Counted from the stretch's first letter, positions 1 to 9,627 are shown. The stretch is DNA of 64,000 nt from a bacterium (GCA_019637795.1 JAHBUY010000007.1:86286-150285); one strand, 5' to 3'. Numbers and translations are program-made. Notes: generated by a model not told the origin, from the sequence alone.

Positions 1-519
1 GGCGGCGCCGGCGCTGCGGATCATCGGCGGGTTCACCGCCGCGGTCCAGATCGGCAGATCGGGGCGGGCCCCCGGGCGCATGAAGACGGGAATCCTGAGA
101 TCCCAGAAGCGCCCCGTGAAGCGGAAGCCGAAGCCGTTGGCGGCGGCGAAGGCGGCGCGCAGCAGCTCGATCAGCTCCTTCATCCGCGCCGCCGGCTTCT
201 CGAACGGCATGCCCCACCAGTCGGTGTTCATGCGCGCGGTGCCGCTGCCGAGGCCCAGCACCATGCGGCCGCCCGAGAGCTCGTCGAGGTCCATGGCGGC
301 GGTCGCGTGCACCATCGGCGAGCGGGTGAAGGCGTTGGCGATGCCGGTGCCGAGCGTGATGCGGGAGGTGGTGGCGGCGATCGCGCCCAGCACCGCGAAG
401 GCGTGCTGGTTGAAGAACTCGACCGAGAACACCGCGTCGAAACCGGCGCGCTCCGCCGCCTGCGCCAGCGCGAGATTGCCGCGCGTCGAGCCGGCGGTGA
501 GGATCAGTCCGCGTCGCAT
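1..519 (-). CDS. LLM-class flavin (possibly F420)-dependent oxidoreductase, N-terminal part
   Basis: The gene starts at the ATG complement of 517-519 and is still open at base 1, so 173 N-terminal residues are visible. They begin MRRGLILTAGSTRGNLALAQ and contain the bacterial-luciferase-like segments TLGTGIANAF, MDLDELSGGRMVLGLGSGTA and DLPIWTAAVNPPM, typical of LLM-class oxidoreductases that use FMN or F420. The substrate cannot be told from this part. It is transcribed away from the nitronate monooxygenase gene; the 181-bp gap between them contains a 20-bp palindrome that could control both. An F420 reductase gene lies further along the window, which makes an F420 cofactor plausible but unproven. 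Confidence 0.85.
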   Translation of the reverse strand, partial: MRRGLILTAGSTRGNLALAQAAERAGFDAVFSVEFFNQHAFAVLGAIAATTSRITLGTGIANAFTRSPMVHATAAMDLDELSGGRMVLGLGSGTARMNTDWWGMPFEKPAARMKELIELLRAAFAAANGFGFRFTGRFWDLRIPVFMRPGARPDLPIWTAAVNPPMIRSAGAA

Positions 520-623
520 GTCTCGTCTCCCGTCCCCCGTCTTCTCTGCTCGTCGGCGCTCGCGCGCCTCGCCCGCGCCTGGCGCACCCGAGGGCCGGGA
601 CGAGGCCGCGCGTCGACGAGATT

Positions 624-643
624 GAATCTCTGATCAGGGATTC
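624..643. promoter_or_regulatory. Palindrome in divergent promoter region, candidate FadR-type operator
   Basis: GAATCTCTGATCAGGGATTC reads almost the same on both strands (18 of 20 positions). It lies between the divergent LLM oxidoreductase gene and the nitronate monooxygenase/GntR pair. Its position suggests the operator of the adjacent FadR-like regulator; the binding protein is inferred. Confidence 0.45.
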
Positions 644-700
644 GTAGTCTCCTAGCCAACCCCGCCCGCCGGCGGCAAGCGAAAAGCGAGGAGCCCGCGC

Positions 701-1657
701 ATGCGATTCCACACCCCGATCTGCGATCTGTTCGGCATTCGCCACCCGATCTTCCTCGCCGGCATGGGGCAGGTGGCCTACGCCGAGGTCTGCGCCGCGG
801 TGTCGGAAGCGGGGGGCTTCGGCACGCTCGGCATGGTCGGTGCGGCGCCGGAGGGCATCCGCGACGAGATGCGCCGGGTGAAGGCGCTGACCGACAAGCC
901 CTTCGGAGTCGACCTGCTGCAGGCGCTCCCCGATCAGGTGGAGGCGGCGATCGACGTCATCATCGAGGAGGGGGCGACGGCGTTCATCGCCGGGCTGGGC
1001 ATTCCCGGCCCGGTGATCGGCCGCTGTCACGCCGGCGGCGTCAAGGTGGTGTCGATGTGCGGCACGGTCGAGCACGCGCGCAAGGCCGAGCAGGCGGGCT
1101 GCGACGTAGTGGTGGCGCAGGGCACCGAGGCGGGCGGGCACACCGGCCGCGTCGCCGCCATGGCGCTGATCCCGCAGACGGTCGACGCGGTGCGCATTCC
1201 GGTCCTCGGCGCCGGCTCGATCGTCGACGGCCGGGGCTTCGTCGCGGCGCTGGCGCTCGGCGCCCAGGGGGTGTGGATGGGGACGCGGTTCATCGCCACC
1301 ACCGAGGCGCGGGCGGCGCGCCAGTTCAAGGAGCGGATCGTCGCCGCGCGCGGCAGCGAGACGGTGGTGACGCGCTGCTACTCGGGCAAGCCGATGCGGG
1401 TCATCACCAACCCCTACGTCGAGGAGCAGGAGCGGCACCCGGAGAACATCCGCCGCTTCCCCGAGCAGATGCTGCACAGCGCCGTGACCGGGGTGATCAA
1501 CTACGTCGACGACGACGCCACCGACCCGCAGCGGACCTGCATGCCGGCGGGGCAGGGGATTGGCGGCATCGCCGACGTCGTCCCGGCCGGCGACGTCGTG
1601 CGCCGCGTCCTGCGTCAGGCGGCGGAGACGGTCGGCGCGCTCGGGCACCTGCCGTGA
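701..1657 (+). CDS. Nitronate monooxygenase (2-nitropropane dioxygenase) family protein
   Basis: 318-residue FMN-dependent TIM-barrel enzyme of the nitronate monooxygenase/enoyl reductase II family, which oxidises alkyl nitronates or acts as a related flavin oxidoreductase. Visible landmarks are the N-terminal PIFLAGMGQVAYAEV segment, the motif GTEAGGHTGR at about residues 141-150 with the His usually placed as catalytic base, and the phosphate-binding GAGSIVDGRGF near residue 176. Length is normal. An AGGAG-type ribosome site precedes the ATG. Its stop overlaps the GTG start of the following FadR-type regulator (GTGA), so the two are probably co-translated and the regulator may control this gene. 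The true substrate is unknown. Confidence 0.88.
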   Translation: MRFHTPICDLFGIRHPIFLAGMGQVAYAEVCAAVSEAGGFGTLGMVGAAPEGIRDEMRRVKALTDKPFGVDLLQALPDQVEAAIDVIIEEGATAFIAGLGIPGPVIGRCHAGGVKVVSMCGTVEHARKAEQAGCDVVVAQGTEAGGHTGRVAAMALIPQTVDAVRIPVLGAGSIVDGRGFVAALALGAQGVWMGTRFIATTEARAARQFKERIVAARGSETVVTRCYSGKPMRVITNPYVEEQERHPENIRRFPEQMLHSAVTGVINYVDDDATDPQRTCMPAGQGIGGIADVVPAGDVVRRVLRQAAETVGALGHLP

Positions 1658-2424
1658 GCGCCACGCCGGCCCGACGGCGGCCGCCGCCGCGGCGCGGCAA
1701 GGCGCGCCGCGGCAAGGCGGCGGTCGTCCTCGCCCAGGAGATCGCGCGCGAGATCCACCGCCGCGGCCTCGGCGCCGGCGACAAGCTGCTGGGCGAGCAG
1801 AAGATGGTCGAGCGCTACGGCGTCGCCCGCGGCTCGCTGCGCGAAGCGCTGCGGTACCTCGAGCTGCAGGGGGTGCTGCGCATCAAGTCCGGGCCTGGCG
1901 GCGGGCCGGTGATCCAGGTGCCCGACGGACGCCACTTCGCCAGCACGCTGGCGCTGATGCTGCAGTTCGTCGGCGCGCGCTTCCGCGCCATCGTCGAGAC
2001 CCGCTGGGTGGTGGAGCCCGGGATCGCCGCGCTGGCGGCCGAGCGGGCGAGCGCCGCCGACATTACCGCGCTGCGCGACTGCCTGGCGGCGATGCGCGAG
2101 GCGCTCGCCGACCCGCGGCGCTTCGCCGAGGAGAATCGCCGCTTCCACGATCTCCTCGCCTACGCCAGCGGCAACCCGCTGTTCCGCTTCCTCGTCCCGG
2201 CACTGCACTGGATCTCCGACGGCGCCGGCGGGGACTACCGCCCCGACGAGCGCCGCCGCATCCTGCGCGGCATGGCCGACATCCTCGCCGCCGTCGAGGC
2301 GCGGGCGCCGGCGATCGCCTACGATCTCACCCGCGCCTTCTTCGGGGCGTCGCTGGCGTACCTCGACCGCGCGCACGGCGAGCTGATGGCGCGCCCGCTG
2401 CGCTGGTCGGACTACCGCGACTGA
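1654..2424 (+). CDS. GntR/FadR-family transcriptional regulator
   Basis: 256 residues from a GTG that overlaps the stop of the upstream oxidoreductase by 4 bp. An Arg/Lys-rich N-terminus is followed by a winged helix-turn-helix (about residues 25-90, with GEQKMVERYGVARGSLREAL and the wing KSGPGGGPVIQ) and a helical FCD effector domain (about 100-235) containing ENRRFHDLLAYASGNPLF. FCD regulators usually bind small organic acids or acyl-CoAs. The overlap with the nitronate monooxygenase gene and the palindrome at 624-643 suggest local autoregulation; the ligand is unknown. Confidence 0.88.
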   Translation: MSATPARRRPPPRRGKARRGKAAVVLAQEIAREIHRRGLGAGDKLLGEQKMVERYGVARGSLREALRYLELQGVLRIKSGPGGGPVIQVPDGRHFASTLALMLQFVGARFRAIVETRWVVEPGIAALAAERASAADITALRDCLAAMREALADPRRFAEENRRFHDLLAYASGNPLFRFLVPALHWISDGAGGDYRPDERRRILRGMADILAAVEARAPAIAYDLTRAFFGASLAYLDRAHGELMARPLRWSDYRD

Positions 2425-2494
2425 GCGCGGCGCGCTCGCGCCGTCGTCCGTGCCACGAGGCGGAGGCAGGCGGGGCGGCGGCGCCCCGCGGGAT

Positions 2495-2899
2495 TCACGC
2501 CTTCAGGGCGTGCTGGAAGCGCCGGGCGACCGCCACCGCCGTGCGCCGGGCATCCCCGAGGATGGAGTCGGCCGACTGCTTGATGTCCTTCCACGACTCG
2601 CCGGCGGCGCGGCCGAGGCGGTCGAGGCTGCGCGCCGCCTCGCGCTGGCGCGCCTGCAGCGCCTTCATCTGCGCCCGCGCGTCGGCGCGCAGGGCGGCGA
2701 TGCGGCGCCGGGCATCGGCTTCGATCTTGGTCTCGGCGCGCCGCAGCCCTTTGCGCAGGTCGGCGATCGAGCGATCGAGATGCTGCACGCCCTGGCGGAT
2801 CTCGCCGTACGCGGCGCGGACCTCGCGCGGCATCGCCGGGCGCGCGCGCTTCGCCGTCGCGCGCCCGCGGACCGTCCTCTTCGCTGCCTTGGTCGCCAT
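2495..2899 (-). CDS. Small basic coiled-coil protein of unknown function
   Basis: 134 residues starting MATKAAKRTVRGRATAKRAR, with a GAGGAGG ribosome site upstream of the ATG. The N-terminal 22 residues are Lys/Arg/Ala-rich, like histone-H1-type tails. Most of the rest (about 30-125) is charged and helical with Ala/Leu heptads, so an elongated coiled coil is likely. No Cys and no membrane segment. It could be a DNA-binding or phasin-like surface protein; I cannot assign a function. It stands alone, convergent with the FadR-type gene and 98 bp from a palindromic element. Confidence 0.7.
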   Translation of the reverse strand: MATKAAKRTVRGRATAKRARPAMPREVRAAYGEIRQGVQHLDRSIADLRKGLRRAETKIEADARRRIAALRADARAQMKALQARQREAARSLDRLGRAAGESWKDIKQSADSILGDARRTAVAVARRFQHALKA

Positions 2900-2997
2900 C
2901 GCTGGCCTCCTCTCGCTGGGGTGGACAGCGACAGGCTAACAGTCCCGGCGCCGCTCGCCAGTGGCGCGGGGTCAGCCTTGATGCGACGAAAACATTT

Positions 2998-3143
2998 CAC
3001 CACGGAGGCACGGAGACACGGAGTAACCTGGACAAGAGAGGGTTCGCGGGCGAGATCCCCAACGCCATCAGCAATGGCCATAGGGATCGCGCCCACCCGC
3101 CATTCCCAGGCTGCACCCTCTGTGTCTCCGTGCCTCCGTGGTG
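2998..3143. repeat. Palindromic MITE-like element with 26-bp inverted ends
   Basis: The left end (2998-3023, beginning CACCACGGAGGCACGGAGAC) and the right end (3118-3143) are inverted copies with 25 of 26 positions matching. They enclose about 94 bp without an ORF. The ends consist of an internal CACGGAG-like short repeat. The element fills the gap between the small coiled-coil gene and the end of the SDR gene. Related sequences occur at 48199-48352 and, as apparent fragments, at three other intergenic sites in this window. Confidence 0.8.
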
Positions 3144-3165
3144 CAGGTGTCTTGTCGTATCGAGG

Positions 3166-3909
3166 TTAGCTGACGAGGCCGAGGCCGCCGTCGAGGACGA
3201 CGACCTCGCCGGTCATGTAGCGGGAGATCACCACCCCGTAGATGGTGTCGGCGACGTCCTCGGCGGTCGCCGAGCGCGCGAGCGGCGCGCTGTGCTGCAC
3301 GGCGGCATGGATCGGTGCCCAGTCCTTGGTCCAGGGCGTCGCCACCAGACCGGGGGCGACGGCGTTGACGCGCACCGGGCCGACGACGCGGGCGAGCAGG
3401 CGGGTGAGGTGGTTGATCGCCGCCTTCGACACCGCGTACGGGATCGAGCTGCCGGTCGGGCGGACGCCGGCCAGCGAGGTGACGTTGACGATCACGCCGC
3501 GGTCGCTCTGGCGCAGCGCCGGCAGCGCGGCGCGGCTCAGGTACCAGGTGCCGAGCAGGTTGACGTCCAGGATGCGGCGGAAGACCTCGTCGGTGACCGC
3601 ATCGAGGTCGGCGTGCGGGATGAGCGCCGTGGTGCCGGCGTTGTTGACCAGGATGTCGAGGCGGCCGAGGCGGCGCACCGTCTCCGCCACCAGGCGCTGG
3701 CAGGTCGCCTCCTCGGCGACGCTGCCCTGCAGGTAGATGGCGTTCGGCAGCGACGCCGCGACCCGCTCGCCGGCCTCGACCGAGGTCGAGGAGTTGACCA
3801 CCACCGCCGCGCCGGCGGCGGCGAGGCGGCGCGCGGTCGCCTCGCCGATGCCGCTCGACGAGCCGGTGACCAGGGCGACCTGGCCGGCGAGCGTGCCCGA
3901 ATCGCTCAT
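3166..3909 (-). CDS. SDR-family NAD(P)-dependent oxidoreductase
   Basis: 247-residue classical short-chain dehydrogenase. The cofactor motif TGSSSGIG is at residues 15-22, NNAG at 89-92, and the catalytic Ser145-Tyr158-Lys162 set (YAVSK) is intact, so it should be active. The start codon overlaps the stop of the upstream diiron gene by 4 bp (ATGA), making it the third gene of a TetR-diiron protein-SDR operon. That context suggests oxidation or reduction of an alcohol/ketone made by the diiron oxygenase. Substrate unknown. Confidence 0.9.
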   Translation of the reverse strand: MSDSGTLAGQVALVTGSSSGIGEATARRLAAAGAAVVVNSSTSVEAGERVAASLPNAIYLQGSVAEEATCQRLVAETVRRLGRLDILVNNAGTTALIPHADLDAVTDEVFRRILDVNLLGTWYLSRAALPALRQSDRGVIVNVTSLAGVRPTGSSIPYAVSKAAINHLTRLLARVVGPVRVNAVAPGLVATPWTKDWAPIHAAVQHSAPLARSATAEDVADTIYGVVISRYMTGEVVVLDGGLGLVS

Positions 3910-5015
3910 TGCGCGGCCGCCGGCTGTCCCTGCGGGGCGTTGGCCATGAACTGGGCCAGCAACTGCACCAGCTCCTGCGGCGGGGTCATCTCCGGGTCCT
4001 CGACCGAGTCCTTCAGATGCTCGAACTGCAGCAGGTCGAGCTTCTCGTAGGCGGCGCGGACCCGCGGCGTCAACAGGCCGAGGCGCTTCAGGTTGGGGAC
4101 GATCTTCTGGAACATCATCTGGCGGAAGCCGCGCATGAAGGGCGTCTGCTGCGACCAGTCGTTCCACACCTTGGTGTCCCAGCCGAGGCGTTCGAAGACG
4201 GGCGTGATCAACAGGCGCTCGCGCAGCAGGTGGGTCGCCTCGATGACGAACTCCTCGCGCTCGCGCAGCTCCGCCGCGCTCATCTCCTTGCTGTACAGGT
4301 CGGCCAGCGACAGCACGCCGAAGGCGACGTGGCGCGATTCGTCCTGCATGACCCGCCCGATCAGGTCCTGGATCAACGGCTCGTCCATCATCTGCATGCG
4401 GGTGACCCCGAACGCCGCCAGCGCCAGGCCTTCGACCATGATCTGCATGCCGAGGAAGGTGATGTCCCAGCGGCTGTCGGTGATGATGTCGTCGAGCAGA
4501 CGGTTGAGGCTCGGCACGCACTCGTAGGAGAGGCCGAGCTTCTCGGTCAGGTAGCGGTGGTACACCTCGACGTGCCGCGCCTCGTCGGCGACCTGGTTGG
4601 CGGCGTAGAATTTCGCCTCCTCCCAGGGCACGCCCTGCACGATCTTGGCGGTCGCCAGCAGCGCCCCCTGCTCGCCGTGCAGGAACTGCGACAGCATGAA
4701 CGCGTTGATGTTGAGCTGGAAGGTGACGACCTCCTCGTCGTTCAGCGCCCTGGGCGGCGCCAGCAGCGTGTTCATCAGCGCCGGCATGCCGTTGGCGACC
4801 CGCTCCTTGACCATGCGCTCCAGGTTCACGTCGATCGACCAGTCGAGGTCGTTGGCGTTCCAGGCCAGCGTCTTGCCCTTCTCGTACAGGGTCAGCAGGT
4901 TCCGCTTCTCGAGCGCGTAGCGCCAGTCGAAGACGGTCTCCATCGTCGATTTCACGGACTCGAACACCGGGCCCTGCTTCGGGAGCGGCAACGGATTGTG
5001 CTGGGTGTACTGCAT
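3906..5015 (-). CDS. Ferritin-like (R2-type) diiron protein, probable oxygenase
   Basis: 369 residues. The diiron ligands of a ribonucleotide-reductase-R2-like four-helix bundle can be picked out: Glu115 (LHGEQG), Glu145-x-x-His148 (DEARHVE), a Glu in the segment QIMVEGLALAAFG, and a second ExxH in MQDESRHVAFG. A GGAGGTAAGC ribosome site precedes the ATG. It lacks reductase surroundings, so it is more likely a monooxygenase, desaturase or R2-like ligand-binding oxidase than part of an RNR. It lies between its putative TetR regulator (2-bp gap) and the coupled SDR gene. A second, differently built diiron gene lies 5 kb away. Confidence 0.85.
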   Translation of the reverse strand: MQYTQHNPLPLPKQGPVFESVKSTMETVFDWRYALEKRNLLTLYEKGKTLAWNANDLDWSIDVNLERMVKERVANGMPALMNTLLAPPRALNDEEVVTFQLNINAFMLSQFLHGEQGALLATAKIVQGVPWEEAKFYAANQVADEARHVEVYHRYLTEKLGLSYECVPSLNRLLDDIITDSRWDITFLGMQIMVEGLALAAFGVTRMQMMDEPLIQDLIGRVMQDESRHVAFGVLSLADLYSKEMSAAELREREEFVIEATHLLRERLLITPVFERLGWDTKVWNDWSQQTPFMRGFRQMMFQKIVPNLKRLGLLTPRVRAAYEKLDLLQFEHLKDSVEDPEMTPPQELVQLLAQFMANAPQGQPAAAQ

Positions 5016-5017
5016 GC

Positions 5018-5698
5018 TTACCTCCGGCGATGGCGCGCCGCGGGGTGGCGGCGCGGCTCGATGCCCACGTAACGGAGCACCAGGGTGGTCAGCTCGCGGC
5101 GCAGCTCGGCGTCGCTGAGCGGACGCCCCTGGGCGCGCGTCTCCTCGATCAGGACGTGCTGCTGCATGATGGCGAAGGCGGTCTGGATCGCGAGCTCGAT
5201 GGCGAGCCCGGGATCGGGGTGCGACATCTCGTCGCGGCGGGTGAGGAAGAGGGCGCTCAACCGCTCCTCGACAGTGCGTCGGAAGCGCAGGCCGCCCTCG
5301 AGCAGGACGGGATCCTGCAGCGCGTTGACCAGGAAGGCGGCGATGATCGGCCGCCGCTCGCGGGTGATCGACACCAGCTCGGCGACCGCCGCCTCGACGA
5401 TGGTGGCGGTCGCGGCGTCGGCCCAGCGCGACGCGTCGGCGAGGCGCTCGACCCGCTGCATCAGCTCGAGGAAGTGGCGTTCCTCGAGGGCGCGCAGCAG
5501 CTCGTTCTTGTCGCGAAAGCGGGCATAGAAGCCACCCACCGAGGAGCCGGCGCGGCGCGCGATCTCGGGGATCGAGACGGCGTGGTGGCCCTTCTCGATG
5601 ATCAGCTCCTCGGCCGCGTTGAGCAGCCGGCGCAGCGTCTCCTCGCTGCGCGCCTGCTTCGGCTCGCTGACCGTGCGGAGCTGTGCGACGTTCGCCAT
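5018..5698 (-). CDS. TetR-family transcriptional regulator
   Basis: 226 residues with an N-terminal TetR helix-turn-helix (about residues 20-66: SEETLRRLLNAAEELI, followed by SIPEIARRAGSSVGGFYARF) and a divergent helical ligand domain ending in a basic tail. It is the first gene of the operon with the diiron protein (2-bp gap) and the SDR. A perfect odd-centred palindrome (5708-5724) lies just upstream of its start and is a good autoregulatory operator candidate. The inducer is unknown. Confidence 0.9.
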   Translation of the reverse strand: MANVAQLRTVSEPKQARSEETLRRLLNAAEELIIEKGHHAVSIPEIARRAGSSVGGFYARFRDKNELLRALEERHFLELMQRVERLADASRWADAATATIVEAAVAELVSITRERRPIIAAFLVNALQDPVLLEGGLRFRRTVEERLSALFLTRRDEMSHPDPGLAIELAIQTAFAIMQQHVLIEETRAQGRPLSDAELRRELTTLVLRYVGIEPRRHPAARHRRR

Positions 5699-5707
5699 CC
5701 CGAATCA

Positions 5708-5724
5708 GAATCCGATTCGGATTC
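5708..5724. promoter_or_regulatory. 17-bp palindrome, candidate TetR operator
   Basis: GAATCCGATTCGGATTC has perfectly complementary 8-bp arms around a single central base and ends 9 bp before the TetR gene's start codon. In this position TetR proteins usually repress their own operon. Binding is inferred. Confidence 0.6.
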
Positions 5725-5814
5725 GTATATGAGAGGAAATGGCTTGTCGAGTGATTTCTGGCAGGTGCCACGGCCGTGGGGCGCCGCCTCCGCGATGCCC
5801 CACGGCCGTCGCCA

Positions 5815-7011
<1,197 letters not shown>

Positions 7012-7051
7012 GCGCGTCCTCCTTCGTTCGGGCGCTGTCTCTAACAGAGGG

Positions 7052-7120
7052 ACACCACGGATGACACGGATGTCACGGATGCTCCCGGATCGGATCGGTG
7101 CGGAGCCGTCTCATCCGTGT
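7052..7120. repeat. Partial or degraded palindromic repeat of the CACGGA family
   Basis: CACCACGGATGACACGGATG at about 7054 starts a triple CACGGAT repeat, and an inverted CATCCGTGT lies near 7112-7120. It resembles the ends of the intact element at 2998-3143 but is shorter and asymmetric, as expected for a truncated copy. Together with the following gene remnant it fills the 339-bp gap between the acyl-CoA dehydrogenase and sulfatase genes. Confidence 0.5.
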
Positions 7121-7136
7121 TCGATGTTCTGGGCGC

Positions 7137-7289
7137 TCACGGCGCCGGTCGCGGATCCACCAGCCAGGTCGGCAGCAGCTCCGACACCGTCGGATGGATC
7201 GACATCGCCCAGCGCGGGGTCTGCCATGGCCGGTCGGCGCGCAACATGGCGAGAACGCCGTGGATCGCCGCGTCGGAGCCGCGGGACGG
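7137..7289 (-). pseudogene. Remnant of FAD-dependent pyridine nucleotide-disulfide oxidoreductase (C-terminus)
   Basis: On the minus strand, 50 codons between two in-frame stops encode AAIHGVLAMLRADRPWQT followed by the dimerisation-domain signature MSIHPTVSELLPTWL. The HPTVSELLP motif marks the C-terminal end of mercuric-reductase-like and related flavoprotein disulfide reductases, where the His is part of the active site. An in-frame TGA at 7290-7292 cuts it off, and the upstream DNA belongs to the end of the sulfatase gene. Nothing else of the roughly 450-residue enzyme remains. I read it as a decayed gene end. Confidence 0.65.
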
Positions 7290-7350
7290 TCATCGCTGGG
7301 TCGCGCCCGTCGACGGCTCGCGTATCACCCGCCCGCGATGGTGGCGCTGC

Positions 7351-9627
7351 TCACTCGCGATGCAGCGCCGCCGCGGTGAGCTGGGCGGCGTCGGGGGGCG
7401 CGAGCGCCGGCACCTCGATGACGACGCGGTGGATGGTGCCGGCGAACGGGAAGGGAGGCTGGTAGTCGTCGCATACCGGAAAGCCGCGGTCGCGGCCGAT
7501 CAGCAGGCCGGCGCCGCCGATCTGCCAGCGCATCGGCAGGCGGCGCGGCAGCGGGCCCTCGGCGACCGCGGTGCCGTCGACGAACAGGTGCAGCGTGCGG
7601 CCGGTGCGCGCCCACTGGTACTCGGCGACCAGCGCGTGCCGGCCGGGGGCCAGCGCCGCTGGCGCGGTGAAGCGGAAGAGCTCGCCGAGGATGTTGAAGG
7701 CGACGACCGGCCGTCCGGCGACGAGGTAGAACGCCCAGCCGTTGCTCCAGTCGCCGAGGGCGCAGATGACGCCGCCGCTCCCGGCGGCGACCTCGACGTC
7801 GGCGAGCAGCCGGAAGCCGCCCCCCAGGGGCGGCAACGCGTCCTCCGACACCGGCCCGCCGCCCGGCAGCAGCACCGCCTGCCAGCGCGGTCCCCACGGC
7901 GCCGGTTCGAGCGCGCTGGCGCGACCGAGGAACGAATCGAGCAGCGGCAGGACGTTGTTGCGCCCCGCCTCCACCCACCACAGCTCCTGCAGGGCGCGCA
8001 GCCGATCGGGGTGCTGCGCGCCGATGTCGTGGGCCTCGGCGAAGTCGGTGCCGAGGTCGAACAGCGCCCAGTGGTCCTGGTCGAAGTCGCTGCTGCCCGA
8101 CACCTGCTCGCGCTCGACGGTGAGCTGCGGGCCGACGTGGTCGGTCGTCGCCTTCCAGCCGTCGTGGTAGATGGCGCGGCTGCCGAGCATCTCGAAGTAC
8201 TGGGTGCGGCGCGGCGCCGGCGCGCCCGGCGACTCGAGGACCGGCAGCAGCGAGGCGCCGTCGATCGGCTGCTGGGCGACGCCGTCGACGACCTCGGGCG
8301 CGGCGATGCCGGCGGCCTCGAGCACCGTCGGCATGACGTCCACGGCGTGACAGAACTGCGGCCGGATGGCGCCGCGGTCGGCGATGCGCCGCGGCCAGCG
8401 GGCGATCAGCGGCGTGCGCACGCCGCCCAGCCAGGCATAGCGCTTCCACAGGCGGAGCGGGGTGTTGCCGGCCCAGGCCCAGCCCCAGGCGTAGTGGTTG
8501 TAGGCGCGGAAGCCGCCGAGATCGTCGATGCGGCGCAGCGTGTCGTCGAGCTCGTCGACGCGATCGTGGATGAAACGGTGCTCGTTGAAGGAGCCGATCG
8601 GCCCGCCCTCGGCGCTGGCGCCGTTGTCGGAGAGCAGCAGGACCAGGGTGTCGTCGAGCGCGTCGACGCGCTCCAGGAAGGCGAGCAGGCGGCCGATCTG
8701 CGCGTCGGTGTGGGCGAGGAAACCGGCGAAGGCTTCCATCATGCGGGCGTAGAGGCGCCGCTGATCGGCGGGCAGCGCGGTCCATTCGGGGATCCACGCC
8801 GGCCGCTCGCTCAGCGTCGTGCCGGCGGGGACGACGCCCGTGGCGAGCTGACGGGCGAAGGTGTCGGCGCGGAAGGCCTCCCAGCCGGCGTCGAAGCGGC
8901 CGGCGAAGCGGTCGATCCACTGCCGCGGCGCCTGGTGCGGCGCGTGCATCGCGCCGGGCGCGAAGTAGCAGAAGAACGGCTTGGCCGGCGTCGCCTGGCG
9001 CTGGTCGTGGATGAGGCGGATGGCCTGATCGGCGAGGTCCTCGGTGAGGTGATAGCCCTCCTCGGGACGGCGCGGCGGCTCGAGGAAGCCGTTGTCGCGC
9101 ACCAGCTCGGGCGTCCACTGGTTGGTGTCGCCATTGAGGAAGCCGTAGTAGCGCTCGAAGCCGAGGCCGAGCGGCCAGTGATCGAACGGGCCCGAGGCCG
9201 ACTGCTCCCAGCGCGGCGCGAGGTGCCACTTGCCGACCGCGAAGGTGCTGTAGCCGGCGTCGCGCAGCAGGCGGGGCAGGGCGGCGGCGCTGCGCGGGAT
9301 GCGCGCGTTGTAGCCGGGAAGCCCGATGGGAATGTCGGTGAGGAAGCCCATGCCGACGGCGTGGTGGTTGCGGCCGGTGAGCACGCAGGCGCGGGTCGGC
9401 GAGCAGAGGGCGGTGACGTGGAAGTGGTTGAAGCGCAGGCCGTCCGCCGCCAGGGCGTCGATGGCCGGGGTCTCGACGCCGCCGCCGAAGCAGCCGAGCT
9501 GGGCGAAGCCGAGGTCGTCGAGGACGATGAGGAGCACGTTCGGCGCGCCGGCCGGCGGTCGCCGCGGCGGTGGAAAGGAAACGGCGGAGTCCGCCATGGT
9601 GCGGCCGAGGGTCTGGCGTGTTGGCAT
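7351..9627 (-). CDS. Arylsulfatase-type sulfatase
   Basis: 758 residues. The alkaline-phosphatase-fold sulfatase signatures are clear: metal-binding LDDLG at about 36-40, and the formylglycine motif CSPTRACVLTGR with the modifiable Cys75. Further on are LLLSDNGASAEGG and the GxxRxP-like GGVRTPLIARWP. The C-terminal part (about 600-750) looks like an extra beta-rich domain with HALVAEYQWARTGRTLHLFVDG. No signal peptide is visible, so it is probably cytoplasmic. Such enzymes hydrolyse sulfate esters; activation requires a formylglycine-generating enzyme not seen here. It diverges from the neighbouring TetR gene. An internal Met11 is an alternative start. Confidence 0.93.
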   Translation of the reverse strand: MPTRQTLGRTMADSAVSFPPPRRPPAGAPNVLLIVLDDLGFAQLGCFGGGVETPAIDALAADGLRFNHFHVTALCSPTRACVLTGRNHHAVGMGFLTDIPIGLPGYNARIPRSAAALPRLLRDAGYSTFAVGKWHLAPRWEQSASGPFDHWPLGLGFERYYGFLNGDTNQWTPELVRDNGFLEPPRRPEEGYHLTEDLADQAIRLIHDQRQATPAKPFFCYFAPGAMHAPHQAPRQWIDRFAGRFDAGWEAFRADTFARQLATGVVPAGTTLSERPAWIPEWTALPADQRRLYARMMEAFAGFLAHTDAQIGRLLAFLERVDALDDTLVLLLSDNGASAEGGPIGSFNEHRFIHDRVDELDDTLRRIDDLGGFRAYNHYAWGWAWAGNTPLRLWKRYAWLGGVRTPLIARWPRRIADRGAIRPQFCHAVDVMPTVLEAAGIAAPEVVDGVAQQPIDGASLLPVLESPGAPAPRRTQYFEMLGSRAIYHDGWKATTDHVGPQLTVEREQVSGSSDFDQDHWALFDLGTDFAEAHDIGAQHPDRLRALQELWWVEAGRNNVLPLLDSFLGRASALEPAPWGPRWQAVLLPGGGPVSEDALPPLGGGFRLLADVEVAAGSGGVICALGDWSNGWAFYLVAGRPVVAFNILGELFRFTAPAALAPGRHALVAEYQWARTGRTLHLFVDGTAVAEGPLPRRLPMRWQIGGAGLLIGRDRGFPVCDDYQPPFPFAGTIHRVVIEVPALAPPDAAQLTAAALHRE

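Noticed and set aside
7111..7293. 60-codon minus-strand ORF from the ATG near 7293
   Set aside because: The neighbouring frame encodes the recognisable disulfide-reductase C-terminus; this frame has no conserved content.
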